NCBI RefSeq assembly: GCF_009917525.1 | Contig: NZ_QZDU01000001.1 | Location: 186,001-250,000 of the forward strand | DNA from: Acutalibacter sp. 1XD8-36 | GTDB taxonomy: Bacteria > Bacillota > Clostridia > Oscillospirales > Acutalibacteraceae | Direction of reading: 5' to 3' | Length of the DNA stretch: 64,000 bases | Shown: one piece after another, positions 52,954-60,609 of the stretch | Layout: every line of letters begins with the position of its first letter | Position numbering within the stretch: the stretch's first letter is position 1 | The notes under the pieces: generated by a model | Told to the model about the DNA's origin: nothing | What the model saw: the letters and a program-made list of their open reading frames with translations, nothing else | Database searches by the model: none | Program-made: the position numbers and the translations under genes

Positions 52954-54111
52954 TTACAGATTCTCATAGGTCAGGCACCCAGAGATGTTGACCACATGGA
53001 TTGCCCCGGCCAGCCGTGCGGAGAACCGACAATCGCTCAGAACACGGGACGCCTTCTGGACGCTGGTGAGTTCGGAGGCCAGCGGCACAGATGTAACATA
53101 GCCGGGGTTGGCGTTGCCGTCGGCGTCGTACTCAGTAGGAGCGATGCCGCCGTACTTCTGCCCGTCTTTCAGTGAGGCAAGCATCTGATTATCCACCAGA
53201 CCTATGCCCCCGTCTGTGTACGGGATTTTCGGATTCACCACCAGCAGGTTGACCACCCGAACCTGCATATCGTTCTGGAGCCAGTCACGGAAGCGGATGA
53301 CATCAATCCACTCCCCAGCGTTGGTCTTGCCGCCCTGCGTCAGATTCTTCGACGCAACGGTGGTCAGATAGGTGATGTTAGCCGCCTCCAACTTCTTGAT
53401 GAACGTGGACTTCAGCTTGGCCGGGTACACGGCGGCGAGCTGCTTCAGCGCCCACGTTTCCTCCCCTGCGTGGTAGTGCATGGCCTTTGACGCCAGAGCG
53501 ACCGCCATGCCGTACTGGTTCTCCACCGGCACTTCATGGTCGGGCTGGTCGGCGGTCTCCTTGGCGAAGAGGGGAAAACTGCGGAAATAGAGGCCGGGCT
53601 GCACCATGGGGTCATCCGGGTCGTTGTCGATGTACCCGCAGATTTTGTTCTGCGTCTCGGTCCACTGGATGACCTCCACCACCTGCGACCTCTCCAAACC
53701 GGCGGGGCAGATGCAGTACCAGCCGTTGATGCTGAGGGCGTTGTCCAGCGTCTCGGACACGCTCCACGGCTTGCCTTCAGCGACGGCCTGCTCCAGCTCC
53801 TCGTCCGTAGGCTCTTCAGGGACGGGAACGGTGTCGGCTATGACCGCCACATACACCTCATGCGGCCGGGGACTCTGGGAAAAGGCCACCCGTGCCGCCA
53901 CGCCAACGGGGTCGGCATCTGCGCCGGTGGCAACAAAGCCCAGCTCCGTCAGTTCGTTCAGACTGCGGTACACACCCACAGCGGGGATGTCCTCCTTCTG
54001 GACTTTGGGGGCCGGGCCGAGAATCAGGATGTTGTCAAAGCTGGCCTCGTTCGCAATCGGGCTGGCAAGCGAGATGTCAACCGTACAAATCCTGTCAAGA
54101 TTTGCGCTCAT
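52954..54111 (-). CDS. Contractile tail sheath (DUF3383-type)
   Basis: 385 residues, apparently complete. ICTVDISLASPIANEASFDN and SVQKASRVLSDCRF...GAIHVVNISGCLTYENL fit DUF3383 sheath proteins of simple myophages. It surrounds the tube and contracts on adsorption. It stands after the terminator gene, in the normal order. Confidence 0.85.
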   Translation of the reverse strand: MSANLDRICTVDISLASPIANEASFDNILILGPAPKVQKEDIPAVGVYRSLNELTELGFVATGADADPVGVAARVAFSQSPRPHEVYVAVIADTVPVPEEPTDEELEQAVAEGKPWSVSETLDNALSINGWYCICPAGLERSQVVEVIQWTETQNKICGYIDNDPDDPMVQPGLYFRSFPLFAKETADQPDHEVPVENQYGMAVALASKAMHYHAGEETWALKQLAAVYPAKLKSTFIKKLEAANITYLTTVASKNLTQGGKTNAGEWIDVIRFRDWLQNDMQVRVVNLLVVNPKIPYTDGGIGLVDNQMLASLKDGQKYGGIAPTEYDADGNANPGYVTSVPLASELTSVQKASRVLSDCRFSARLAGAIHVVNISGCLTYENL

Positions 54112-54112
54112 A

Positions 54113-54832
54113 CTAATTTTCCTCCTTCACGGGTTTATCATTGATTTCGACGTTGGAGAAGTAGCCACCCTCATCGGCAGCCATGTCCTCGTTGCCGCCG
54201 CCGCTGGGCGTCGGCTTGATGGCAGGCACCAGCTCCGAAACGTCGTCCGCTTGGATGTCGCCACCCTCGTACTCATACGGCTTTTCCTCGCCGGTCTCAG
54301 GGTCAACGGTAGTTCCGCTGTGCTTCACGCTCCCCGCCTCCAGCGTCCCAGTGTAGCCGATGGCCGTCATGGTGAAGTAGACCATTATCTCCATCATGGC
54401 ACGAAACTGGAAGTTGCTATCATGGATGAGGCCGGTAAGGTCCTGCACCGTCGGCGGCACCACAATGGCGATGTCCCGCTCATGGCACCACTGGACAACG
54501 TACTCCGAGTTTAGGAAGCTCGCAAAAGCAAGCATATCGTCCTCTGCGGTATTCTCTGCTATGGGTGTAAAGCCCTGCTCCACCTCTTCCTGCGCCCCAT
54601 TCGTGAACAGGTCTATCTGTATTGACGTGGAGGCTGGATAGAAGGCGACAGGGCGCCCGTCAATGATTTTGACAGGCGGATTCATGGGTCTGGACACAGG
54701 GGCCATAGAGAGCGTCACAAGCGACCCTGTGGGCTTTGCCCGGAAGCTCTGTTTTGTAAACGTCACTTCTGCCCTGTTGAAATACAGCTTGGTCAGTTGG
54801 CGGAGTGCCACCTTTAGCTCACTCAGCGTCAT
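54113..54832 (-). CDS. Neck/tail terminator protein (gp12-like)
   Basis: 239 residues from the ATG at 54832 (the frame continues upstream inside the previous gene). NRAEVTFTKQSFRAKP...LVTLS and VPPTVQDLTGLIHDSNFQFRAMMEI are typical of the phage neck terminator family. An acidic C-terminal extension follows. It overlaps the upstream gene by 14 bases. Confidence 0.75.
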   Translation of the reverse strand: MTLSELKVALRQLTKLYFNRAEVTFTKQSFRAKPTGSLVTLSMAPVSRPMNPPVKIIDGRPVAFYPASTSIQIDLFTNGAQEEVEQGFTPIAENTAEDDMLAFASFLNSEYVVQWCHERDIAIVVPPTVQDLTGLIHDSNFQFRAMMEIMVYFTMTAIGYTGTLEAGSVKHSGTTVDPETGEEKPYEYEGGDIQADDVSELVPAIKPTPSGGGNEDMAADEGGYFSNVEINDKPVKEEN

Positions 54833-55166
54833 CAGCAGCCTCCTCCTTTCCGTCCGGACCAATTTTCGGCCGGGGGACCCGCCTCGCCTCAGCCTCCGAC
54901 ACGATGACAAACTCGCTTCGGCAATGACTGAGCATCGTATGGTCCCAGCCGAGAGAACTCACGCACTCGTACCAGTGGCCCTCCGGGTCCATCTTCCCAT
55001 GATAAAACAGCCAGTCTCCCCGGCGGCCGGTAGACTGGTCTGCGGTAGTGAACACAAGGTCTCCAAACGCCTTCATGCGTTTGACCCGTTGCTCGCCTTC
55101 GGGGAGGGCTTGAATCTCATCCTTTGACAAGGGCTGCACATTCAGGTGTGCTAGCCTGTTCAGCAT
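54819..55166 (-). CDS. Head-tail connector-like protein, 5' end altered
   Basis: 115 residues from the ATG at 55166 (GGAG eight bases upstream), but the first ten or so codons are portal DNA read in another frame. TTADQSTGRRGDWLFYHGK...YECVSSLGWDHTMLSHCRSEFV is an unnamed phage structural pattern next to terminator genes. Native start probably deleted. Confidence 0.6.
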   Translation of the reverse strand: MLNRLAHLNVQPLSKDEIQALPEGEQRVKRMKAFGDLVFTTADQSTGRRGDWLFYHGKMDPEGHWYECVSSLGWDHTMLSHCRSEFVIVSEAEARRVPRPKIGPDGKEEAADDAE

Positions 55167-55983
55167 CGCTCATACTCCACAGCGGGTTGAACTTCAGCTT
55201 GTAATCTGGCTCCTCGTCGATTTCCCCGGAGGCGATGCCTGCCCGAAAAATCACGTCCAGCAGATTCCGCAGGTTCCGTTTCAGCATGAGCTTCTGGATG
55301 CGCTCGACGAAGCTGTACCAGTTCTCCATGTCGCTCTCGCCGGTGGAGTTCTCCCCGGCTGGGGACCGGCCGAACAGGATGGTCTGCGGGATGTTCGTTA
55401 GGGCCGACAGCATATTGCAGGTCGAGTCTATGACATCCTTCACCCCGCTGAACTGAGCCACCTTGAAGTCATAGTTCTCGCCCTCACTGTCAATGGCGAT
55501 GCTGTTCAGCAGGCCACGTGCCATGTCGATGACCTGCAACCGCTTCAGGACGGCGTTCTCGCCATCGTCGGTGGTCAAGAGGGCGGCAAGGCCCTTCATG
55601 GAGTAGATTGCCTGCACTGACCGCTCCAGCATCTTCGTGGCGTCCGTGTGGGACGTGATAGTCTCCCGTAGTGCCCGGCGGATGCGGACGTACTCCGGCA
55701 TACCCCAGAACAGGTAGGTTGAATCCGTGGTCTGCTCAGGAAGGACTCCGTTGCGGAACACGAGGCACCGGCTCTCATGCACTTGGAAGCTGCCGTAGAT
55801 GCTGGACACATAGTAGAACTCAGGCTGTCCGAACTTGGACAGGCGGAACTTCTCCATAGGCCCGATGAACTTCTCCAGCGTGAAGTTGCCGGAGCAGCCG
55901 ACGTAGATGTCGGTCACATCCCACGCCTTCACTATCTTGTTCATGATGGCCTGAGCTTCCGCCGGTACTGAGCCGTAGAACAT
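55117..55983 (-). pseudogene. Chimera: unrelated N-terminus fused to a portal protein C-terminal half
   Basis: 288 residues. Residues 1-40 (MFYGSVPAEAQ...IYVGCSGNF) belong to a different phage gene with its own ribosome site (AGGAGGG). From about residue 42 it is a DUF1073-type portal: DSTCNMLSALTNIPQTILFG, then MENWYSFVERIQKLMLKRNL. The portal N-terminal half and its end after SMSDAEQA are gone. Terminase and capsid genes that normally flank it are absent. Confidence 0.75.
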
Positions 55984-56052
55984 AAGCTACCCTCCTCGAA
56001 GTTATAACAAAAGAGCGGCTGCGCTATCGCAACCGCTCTTCTGCCGGTGATA

Positions 56053-56125
56053 TGGAGCGAAGTGCAGGGTTCGGACCTGCGCCTCCGGGCGGGTAGCCCG
56101 GCGTCCTCCGTTAGACTAACTTCGC
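56053..56125 (-). tRNA. tRNA-Gly (anticodon ACC by loop position)
   Basis: 73 nt with encoded CCA. Acceptor GCGAAGT/ACTTCGC, D stem GTCT/GGAC, anticodon stem CCGGG/CCCGG with loop CTACCCG, T stem GCAGG/CCTGC. G1-C72, C2-G71 and U73 are bacterial glycine identity elements. The loop is odd: C at position 37 and C at 55. It sits between the DUF488-like gene and the portal chimera. Confidence 0.8.
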
Positions 56126-56158
56126 ATTGAAAGGGCCGTGGTTCGGCCCTGTGGCCGC

Positions 56159-56701
56159 TTAGAACAGCGTGAGCTGCTCCATGTGGAAAGTGGTAGGGGG
56201 AGTCTCTTGAATCCGCTTAGAGACCGCCTGACGGGGCTTGGACGGGTCTGGCGTCGGGTCGAAGAGTTCGGGGAGTGCCTCCCCGGTGTTCTTTAGCCAC
56301 CAATCAGCGAACGTGCGCCGGTGGCACCAATCGTCCGGGCCTTTGCGGATGTCTTCGTAGCAAAGCAGTACAACATCTTTGCCGAGCCGCTCAAAGCGTT
56401 GGAGCTCTCTGGTTCGTTCCAAAAGCTCAGGATTGTCATAAATATTGCCGACGACTTCATGCTCACGAAATTCTGTCATCTCCGGGCAATCGTCAAAGAA
56501 TATTGTTGCTGTCCTCAAGAATCTGGAGGTTTTTTGATGCCAAAACACTTTTTCATGTTGTTCACATTCCTTTCTCACCGGCGACACGCAGGCACCGATG
56601 TTCACCTTTGGGTTGTTCTTCAGAGCGTCATGCAGCTCTTTGTCTGAGTGGATTCCGTACTCTTCTGCCAGAATCCGCCGGAGGGTCGCAATATCCGCCA
56701 T
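56159..56701 (-). CDS. DUF488-like protein
   Basis: 180 residues. The first 45 residues resemble a common phage protein start (LRRILAEEYGIHSDKELHDAL); the C-terminal part LLCYEDIRKGPDDWCHRRTFADWW carries the CYE...CHR motif of DUF488. Function unknown. It might itself be a two-gene chimera, but the reading frame is smooth. Confidence 0.65.
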   Translation of the reverse strand: MADIATLRRILAEEYGIHSDKELHDALKNNPKVNIGACVSPVRKECEQHEKVFWHQKTSRFLRTATIFFDDCPEMTEFREHEVVGNIYDNPELLERTRELQRFERLGKDVVLLCYEDIRKGPDDWCHRRTFADWWLKNTGEALPELFDPTPDPSKPRQAVSKRIQETPPTTFHMEQLTLF

Positions 56702-56704
56702 CGC

Positions 56705-57202
56705 TCAACCTCCGTTCATGGCCTTCAGGCCAATCAGCCGAAGCTCTCCGGCCGCCTTGATGAGACCGTCGAGATAGCTCAGGATTTGCTGAAGGTCCAC
56801 CCGTTCGTCCTCTGAGATGACTCCATCTGCCGTGATGTCGATGAGCTTTTCCTTGACTTCCTCTACATCCTCCTGCCGGAGCTGCCTCAGCAGATTCAGT
56901 GTTGTGCGCTCTACTGACGAAAGCTCCGAGGACGGCATCGGAAAGCTCTTTCCGATGGGACACTCCGACGTACAGTACCAAGCCTTCAGCTCCGGGGCGT
57001 TGTAGAGGTCCGCCATCAGCACCACCTTGTCAACCGGGATGACCTTTGTGATTCCCAGCTCGTAGTCGGCAAGGCTGGATGCAGACACGCCGAGAGCTTC
57101 CGCTGCTCCTTCCCGGCTGGATAGCTTGTCGTTGTACTTTGCGGCCTCTTTCCTACACCGAAAGCATGGATTCTCACCGGCTTTCATAGCGTCACGCCCC
57201 AT
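56705..57202 (-). CDS. XRE-family helix-turn-helix protein
   Basis: 165 residues with AGGAGGT upstream. HTH near residues 25-75 (SSREGAAEALGVSASSLADYE), a CTSECPIG pair, then a helical C-terminal region (about 95-160). It is the second HTH protein of the leftward early region and is four bases from the next gene. Confidence 0.75.
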   Translation of the reverse strand: MGRDAMKAGENPCFRCRKEAAKYNDKLSSREGAAEALGVSASSLADYELGITKVIPVDKVVLMADLYNAPELKAWYCTSECPIGKSFPMPSSELSSVERTTLNLLRQLRQEDVEEVKEKLIDITADGVISEDERVDLQQILSYLDGLIKAAGELRLIGLKAMNGG

Positions 57203-57259
57203 TTTCTTTACCTCCTCTCTGCGGTAAAATGACCATGTGAATGATTCCTGTGCAGATGC

Positions 57260-57274
57260 TTACCAACTCGGTAA
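57260..57274. promoter_or_regulatory. Fourth copy of the operator palindrome
   Basis: TTACC-AACTC-GGTAA overlaps the last codons and stop of the Cro-like gene. A TTGACG 17 bases before TAAGCA on the minus strand could be a weaker promoter for the next gene. Confidence 0.55.
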
Positions 57275-57478
57275 GCTACCGTCAAAAAAAATAGTGTTGA
57301 ACTGCTCAGGGGTAAGGTCAAGCTCCCTAACGATGACGAGCTTCTCATCGTCATTGAAGCTAATCTCGCCTCGCTCCTTCTTGCCATAGGAGACCACGGA
57401 CTTCCCGATGGCAGCCGCCATGTCCTCTTTGGACTTGCCCTTCCTCTTTCTGGCGTACTCCAGTTCCAGTTGGTTCAT
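57260..57478 (-). CDS. Small Cro-like HTH protein
   Basis: 72 residues, AAGGAGGTGA upstream. KGKSKEDMAAAIGKSVVSYGKKERG is an XRE helix-turn-helix. It is the first leftward gene, divergent from the repressor, in the classical cro position, behind operator-promoter C. Confidence 0.78.
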   Translation of the reverse strand: MNQLELEYARKRKGKSKEDMAAAIGKSVVSYGKKERGEISFNDDEKLVIVRELDLTPEQFNTIFFDGSLPSW

Positions 57479-57505
57479 TCTGCGTTCACCTCCTTCAGTA
57501 TCTTC

Positions 57506-57535
57506 ATTCTAACATACCGTTTCGGTAACTGTCAA
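57506..57535 (-). promoter_or_regulatory. Operator-promoter C (early leftward promoter)
   Basis: TTGACA (57530-57535), 18-base spacer, TAGAAT (57506-57511), with TTACC-GAAAC-GGTAT (57514-57528) in the spacer. It lies between the divergent Cro-like and repressor genes. Confidence 0.8.
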
Positions 57536-57564
57536 TAGGTATTTTATAATTTTGGTCAGTTTTG

Positions 57565-57593
57565 TTTACTGGGCGTTTGAGATGATATATAAT
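57565..57593 (+). promoter_or_regulatory. Promoter of the repressor gene
   Basis: TTTACT (57565-57570), 17-base spacer, TATAAT (57588-57593) followed by a GGTAA half-site, which may allow self-control. Confidence 0.6.
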
Positions 57594-57625
57594 TGGTAAG
57601 TCATCACTTTCAGGAGGTAGCTATT

Positions 57626-58021
57626 ATGTACGAAAAGGCCATGTTTGCGGAAAATCTGAAGAAAATCATATCACAACGCGGCACTACTCAGCGGGAGATT
57701 GCGGAAAAGCTCGGTGTCACCGAGACTACCATCTCCCGCTACGTCACCACCGGGCCGAAGGGTCGCACTCCCAACGTGGAGTCTCTGGTGGCACTGGCAC
57801 AGGTCTTGAACGTCAGCCTTGACACTTTGGTAGGGGTGGAGCCTCCGGCTACAGCTCGGCAGGCCCCGGACGTGAAGATTCTGGTCTCCGCCTACGAAAA
57901 GGCGGCACTCGAACAACGAGAGGCAATCTGGTCTATGATGACCGCTTTCATGCTCCTCACGCCTGAGCAGAAGGTAGTCATCGAGGCCATCAACAATCAA
58001 GAAAAGACAGAAGCCGTTTAA
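57626..58021 (+). CDS. CI-like phage repressor
   Basis: 131 residues from the ATG at 57626 (AGGAGGT eight bases upstream). XRE helix-turn-helix at about 5-65 (TTQREIAEKLGVTETTISRYVTT), then a short helical C-terminus without a LexA-like protease fold. Its position opposite the Cro-like gene and near four identical palindromes makes it the likely binder of TTACC-N5-GGTAA. Binding is inferred. Confidence 0.8.
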   Translation: MYEKAMFAENLKKIISQRGTTQREIAEKLGVTETTISRYVTTGPKGRTPNVESLVALAQVLNVSLDTLVGVEPPATARQAPDVKILVSAYEKAALEQREAIWSMMTAFMLLTPEQKVVIEAINNQEKTEAV

Positions 58022-58066
58022 CACAGGTCAAAGTTATTTTCTTCGACAAATTCAAGAGGTGATGAC

Positions 58067-58726
58067 ATGAGTACGCTAAAAACAGGCGATGAGCATATCC
58101 GCTTTGACGGGATGCCGACTGGCTATCTTCTCAGTGACTTCTGGAGGTGGAGTTCCTCCGACCTACTCGACAACACCCTGCGTGGGACGTTCAGCGAGTT
58201 CATCGTGGGAACGGCGCTCGACCTTGACCTGTCTACCGGTTTTGAAAACTGGCTGCCGTGGGACCTGACCTATCCTTTCCAGTGGCAGGATTCTTTGGGC
58301 CAGACTTACGACGAGGTTCGCATCGAGGTCAAGAGCGCCTCCTACATACAGCCATGGGAGCAGAAGAAGCTCTCCAACATCATTTTCAGCATCCGCCCAA
58401 CGGTGAAATGGGAGCCGGATGGCCTCCGCTCCGGCCAGCGCCAGCGCCAGTCGGATGTCTACGTGTTCTGTCTCTACGCCGAGACCAACCGGCGTACGGC
58501 CGACCCCCTCATACTCGATGGGTGGGAGTTCTACATCGTCCCGACATGGAAGCTGGACGAAATCTGCGGACCCCAGAAGACCATCTCTCTCAATTCCCTC
58601 CGCCAGCTCGACCCTATTCGGGCCGATTATTCCGGCATCCAAGCTGCTATTGTGCAATGTGTACAAGGTGATGAGTGTACCCCCCCCCCGGCATATTGCA
58701 TAGTTTTTGTGCATTTTGCCACGTGA
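58067..58726 (+). CDS. Putative PD-(D/E)xK-like phage protein
   Basis: 219 residues; AGAGGTGATGAC upstream. DEVRIEVKSASYIQPWEQKK contains an ExK pattern of restriction-nuclease-like folds, and the surrounding FSEFIVGTALDLD is typical of a common but unnamed phage protein between repressor and integrase. A C10 tract at 58680-58689 is 37 bases before the stop, so the C-terminus may vary. Confidence 0.6.
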   Translation: MSTLKTGDEHIRFDGMPTGYLLSDFWRWSSSDLLDNTLRGTFSEFIVGTALDLDLSTGFENWLPWDLTYPFQWQDSLGQTYDEVRIEVKSASYIQPWEQKKLSNIIFSIRPTVKWEPDGLRSGQRQRQSDVYVFCLYAETNRRTADPLILDGWEFYIVPTWKLDEICGPQKTISLNSLRQLDPIRADYSGIQAAIVQCVQGDECTPPPAYCIVFVHFAT

Positions 58727-58742
58727 TACTTGTATATTATTA

Positions 58743-58776
58743 CAAGGCAGCTCACGATAGCCGAGCTGCCTTGTTT
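58743..58776 (+). terminator. Terminator between the repressor unit and integrase
   Basis: Perfect 11-bp stem CAAGGCAGCTC / GAGCTGCCTTG with a nine-base loop and TTT tail, 35 bases before the integrase start. Confidence 0.65.
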
Positions 58777-58810
58777 GCTACTTATTTTCGCTTTTTCTGG
58801 AGGTCTGACC

Positions 58811-60553
58811 ATGAGGAAACCAGCTAAAAAGGCAGCCGATGCCGTGACTACGCTGAAGGCTGCCATCTACATTCGGGTATCGACGCAGTATCAGGTGGAC
58901 CGGGCCAGCCTGCCGGTTCAGAGGGAAGAGCTTATCAACTACGCCAAGTACGCCCTCGACATTACCGACTGCGTGGTCTTTGAGGATGCAGGCTATTCCG
59001 CCAAGAATACAGACCGGCCGGACTACCAGCGCATGATGGCCCGTGTCCGCACAGGGGAGTTTTCCCATCTGCTGGTCTGGAAGATTGACCGAATCAGCCG
59101 GAACCTTCTCGACTTTGCCGCCATGTATGCGGAGCTGAAGAAGCTGGGCATTGTCTTCGTCTCCAAGAACGAACAGTTTGACACCTCCTCGGCGATGGGC
59201 GAGGCCATGCTGAAAATCATCCTCGTCTTTGCGGAGCTGGAGCGCAACATGACCTCAGAGCGGGTCAGCGCCGTCATGCTCTCTCGTGCTAATGACGGGA
59301 TATGGAATGGCGGCAAAGTCCCTTTCGGATATGCCTACGACAAGGACTCCAAGCAGTTCTCCATCATCGAGGACGAGGCTCAGGTAGTGCTGCATATCTA
59401 TGACCTCTACGAATCTGTGAAGTCTCTCACTACAGTTGCCAAGGCTCTCAACGAGAAGGGCGTACGCTCCCGCACCGGCAAACCATGGAATCCCACCACC
59501 GTCCGCACGATGCTCACCAACCCCTTCTACGCTGGGACATACCGCTACAACTACCGGGACGAAAGCAGCAAGAGCTTCACCGTCAAGGACAAGGACGAAT
59601 GGGTGCTTGTTCTCGACCACCACCCGGCTATCGTCACCCCTGAACAGCAGGAAATAATCGCAGGCATACTCCAAAGCAAGCAACGAGGATGGGCCGGGGC
59701 TGGGATGACCTACCAGCGTAAGAACATCCACATCTTTGCTGGTCTGCTTAAATGCGGATGCTGCGGCTACACTATGATTGCTTCCCCTGACCGAGAACGC
59801 TCCGACGGCTGGCGCCCGTCAGTATACAAATGCTCCCGGCAGCGTCGCTTCGGGGACTGTGACAACAAATACGTATCTGATGTCACTCTCGGACCCTTTG
59901 CCCTGAACTTCATCGCCAACCTCATCCGGGCCTCCAACTCCTTCGGCAAAAGCACCTCCATCGAGACGCTGGAGAAAAAGCTCCTGCGGGGGGATATGTT
60001 CTCTCAGGTGGACCACATCGAACGTCCCGGTCTCGAAGAGCTTTACACCCATCTCAGGAGTGGTTTTGACCCGCTGGCCTTTGAGACCCGCACAGTTGAC
60101 GCCGCCGAGTCCGGCGCCGCCCTTCAGGAGCGTGACCTGCTGCTCTCCGAGAAGCGCAGGCTGGAGAGGGCGCTAAACCGGCTGAAGTCGCTCTTCCTCT
60201 ACGGTGAGGAAGCGATGGCTGAGAAAGACTATCTTGTGGAGCGCAAGCAACTCATGGACGCTCTGGAGGAAAAGGATGCCCGGCTCGAAGAGCTGGAAGC
60301 CGAAGTAGCATCCTCCATCACCATGTCCGATGATGAGTTCATGGCGAAAGCCAGCTACTTCATCCTGAGCCAACAGCTTCAGGACAAACGGTTCGTGGAC
60401 TATGAGAAATTCATCCGCAAAATCGACCCACAAATCGTCAAGGATTTCCTCAACTCCGTCGTCACAAACTTTTGTATAAAAAACGGGCTTACCACCTCGA
60501 TTCTCTTCAAAAACGGACTCGAAGTCCAATTTTCTTACAAGGCTCAGGAATAA
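58811..60553 (+). CDS. Large serine recombinase (phage integrase)
   Basis: 580 residues from the ATG at 58811 (TGGAGG upstream). Resolvase domain: nucleophile Ser24 in YIRVSTQYQ, DRISRN near 97, GEAMLKIILVFAELERNMTSERV near 130. Recombinase domain near 165-265, zinc ribbon CGCCGYTM with later KCSRQRRFGDC, then coiled coil and C-terminal region. It sits at the right end, next to attR, and should catalyse integration into queA. Confidence 0.94.
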   Translation: MRKPAKKAADAVTTLKAAIYIRVSTQYQVDRASLPVQREELINYAKYALDITDCVVFEDAGYSAKNTDRPDYQRMMARVRTGEFSHLLVWKIDRISRNLLDFAAMYAELKKLGIVFVSKNEQFDTSSAMGEAMLKIILVFAELERNMTSERVSAVMLSRANDGIWNGGKVPFGYAYDKDSKQFSIIEDEAQVVLHIYDLYESVKSLTTVAKALNEKGVRSRTGKPWNPTTVRTMLTNPFYAGTYRYNYRDESSKSFTVKDKDEWVLVLDHHPAIVTPEQQEIIAGILQSKQRGWAGAGMTYQRKNIHIFAGLLKCGCCGYTMIASPDRERSDGWRPSVYKCSRQRRFGDCDNKYVSDVTLGPFALNFIANLIRASNSFGKSTSIETLEKKLLRGDMFSQVDHIERPGLEELYTHLRSGFDPLAFETRTVDAAESGAALQERDLLLSEKRRLERALNRLKSLFLYGEEAMAEKDYLVERKQLMDALEEKDARLEELEAEVASSITMSDDEFMAKASYFILSQQLQDKRFVDYEKFIRKIDPQIVKDFLNSVVTNFCIKNGLTTSILFKNGLEVQFSYKAQE

Positions 60554-60554
60554 G

Positions 60555-60589
60555 AAAAAGCCCAGAAACCGCTTGGCTTCTGGGCTTTT
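60555..60589. terminator. Bidirectional terminator at the prophage right end
   Basis: AAAAGCCCAGAA ... TTCTGGGCTTTT stem directly after the integrase. It also stands downstream of the leftward queA, so it now replaces the host terminator. Confidence 0.85.
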
Positions 60590-60609
60590 CAGCGTCCCGC
60601 TGATGATAT

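Noticed and set aside
39827-57202. Prophage as a functional tailocin (headless contractile particle)
   Set aside because: Head genes are missing, as in tailocins, but the tube and tape measure are also broken and the amidase is a fragment.
37489-57528. Operator palindromes as attachment or transposon ends
   Set aside because: All lie within TTGACA-TAGAAT spacers in the same orientation ahead of genes.
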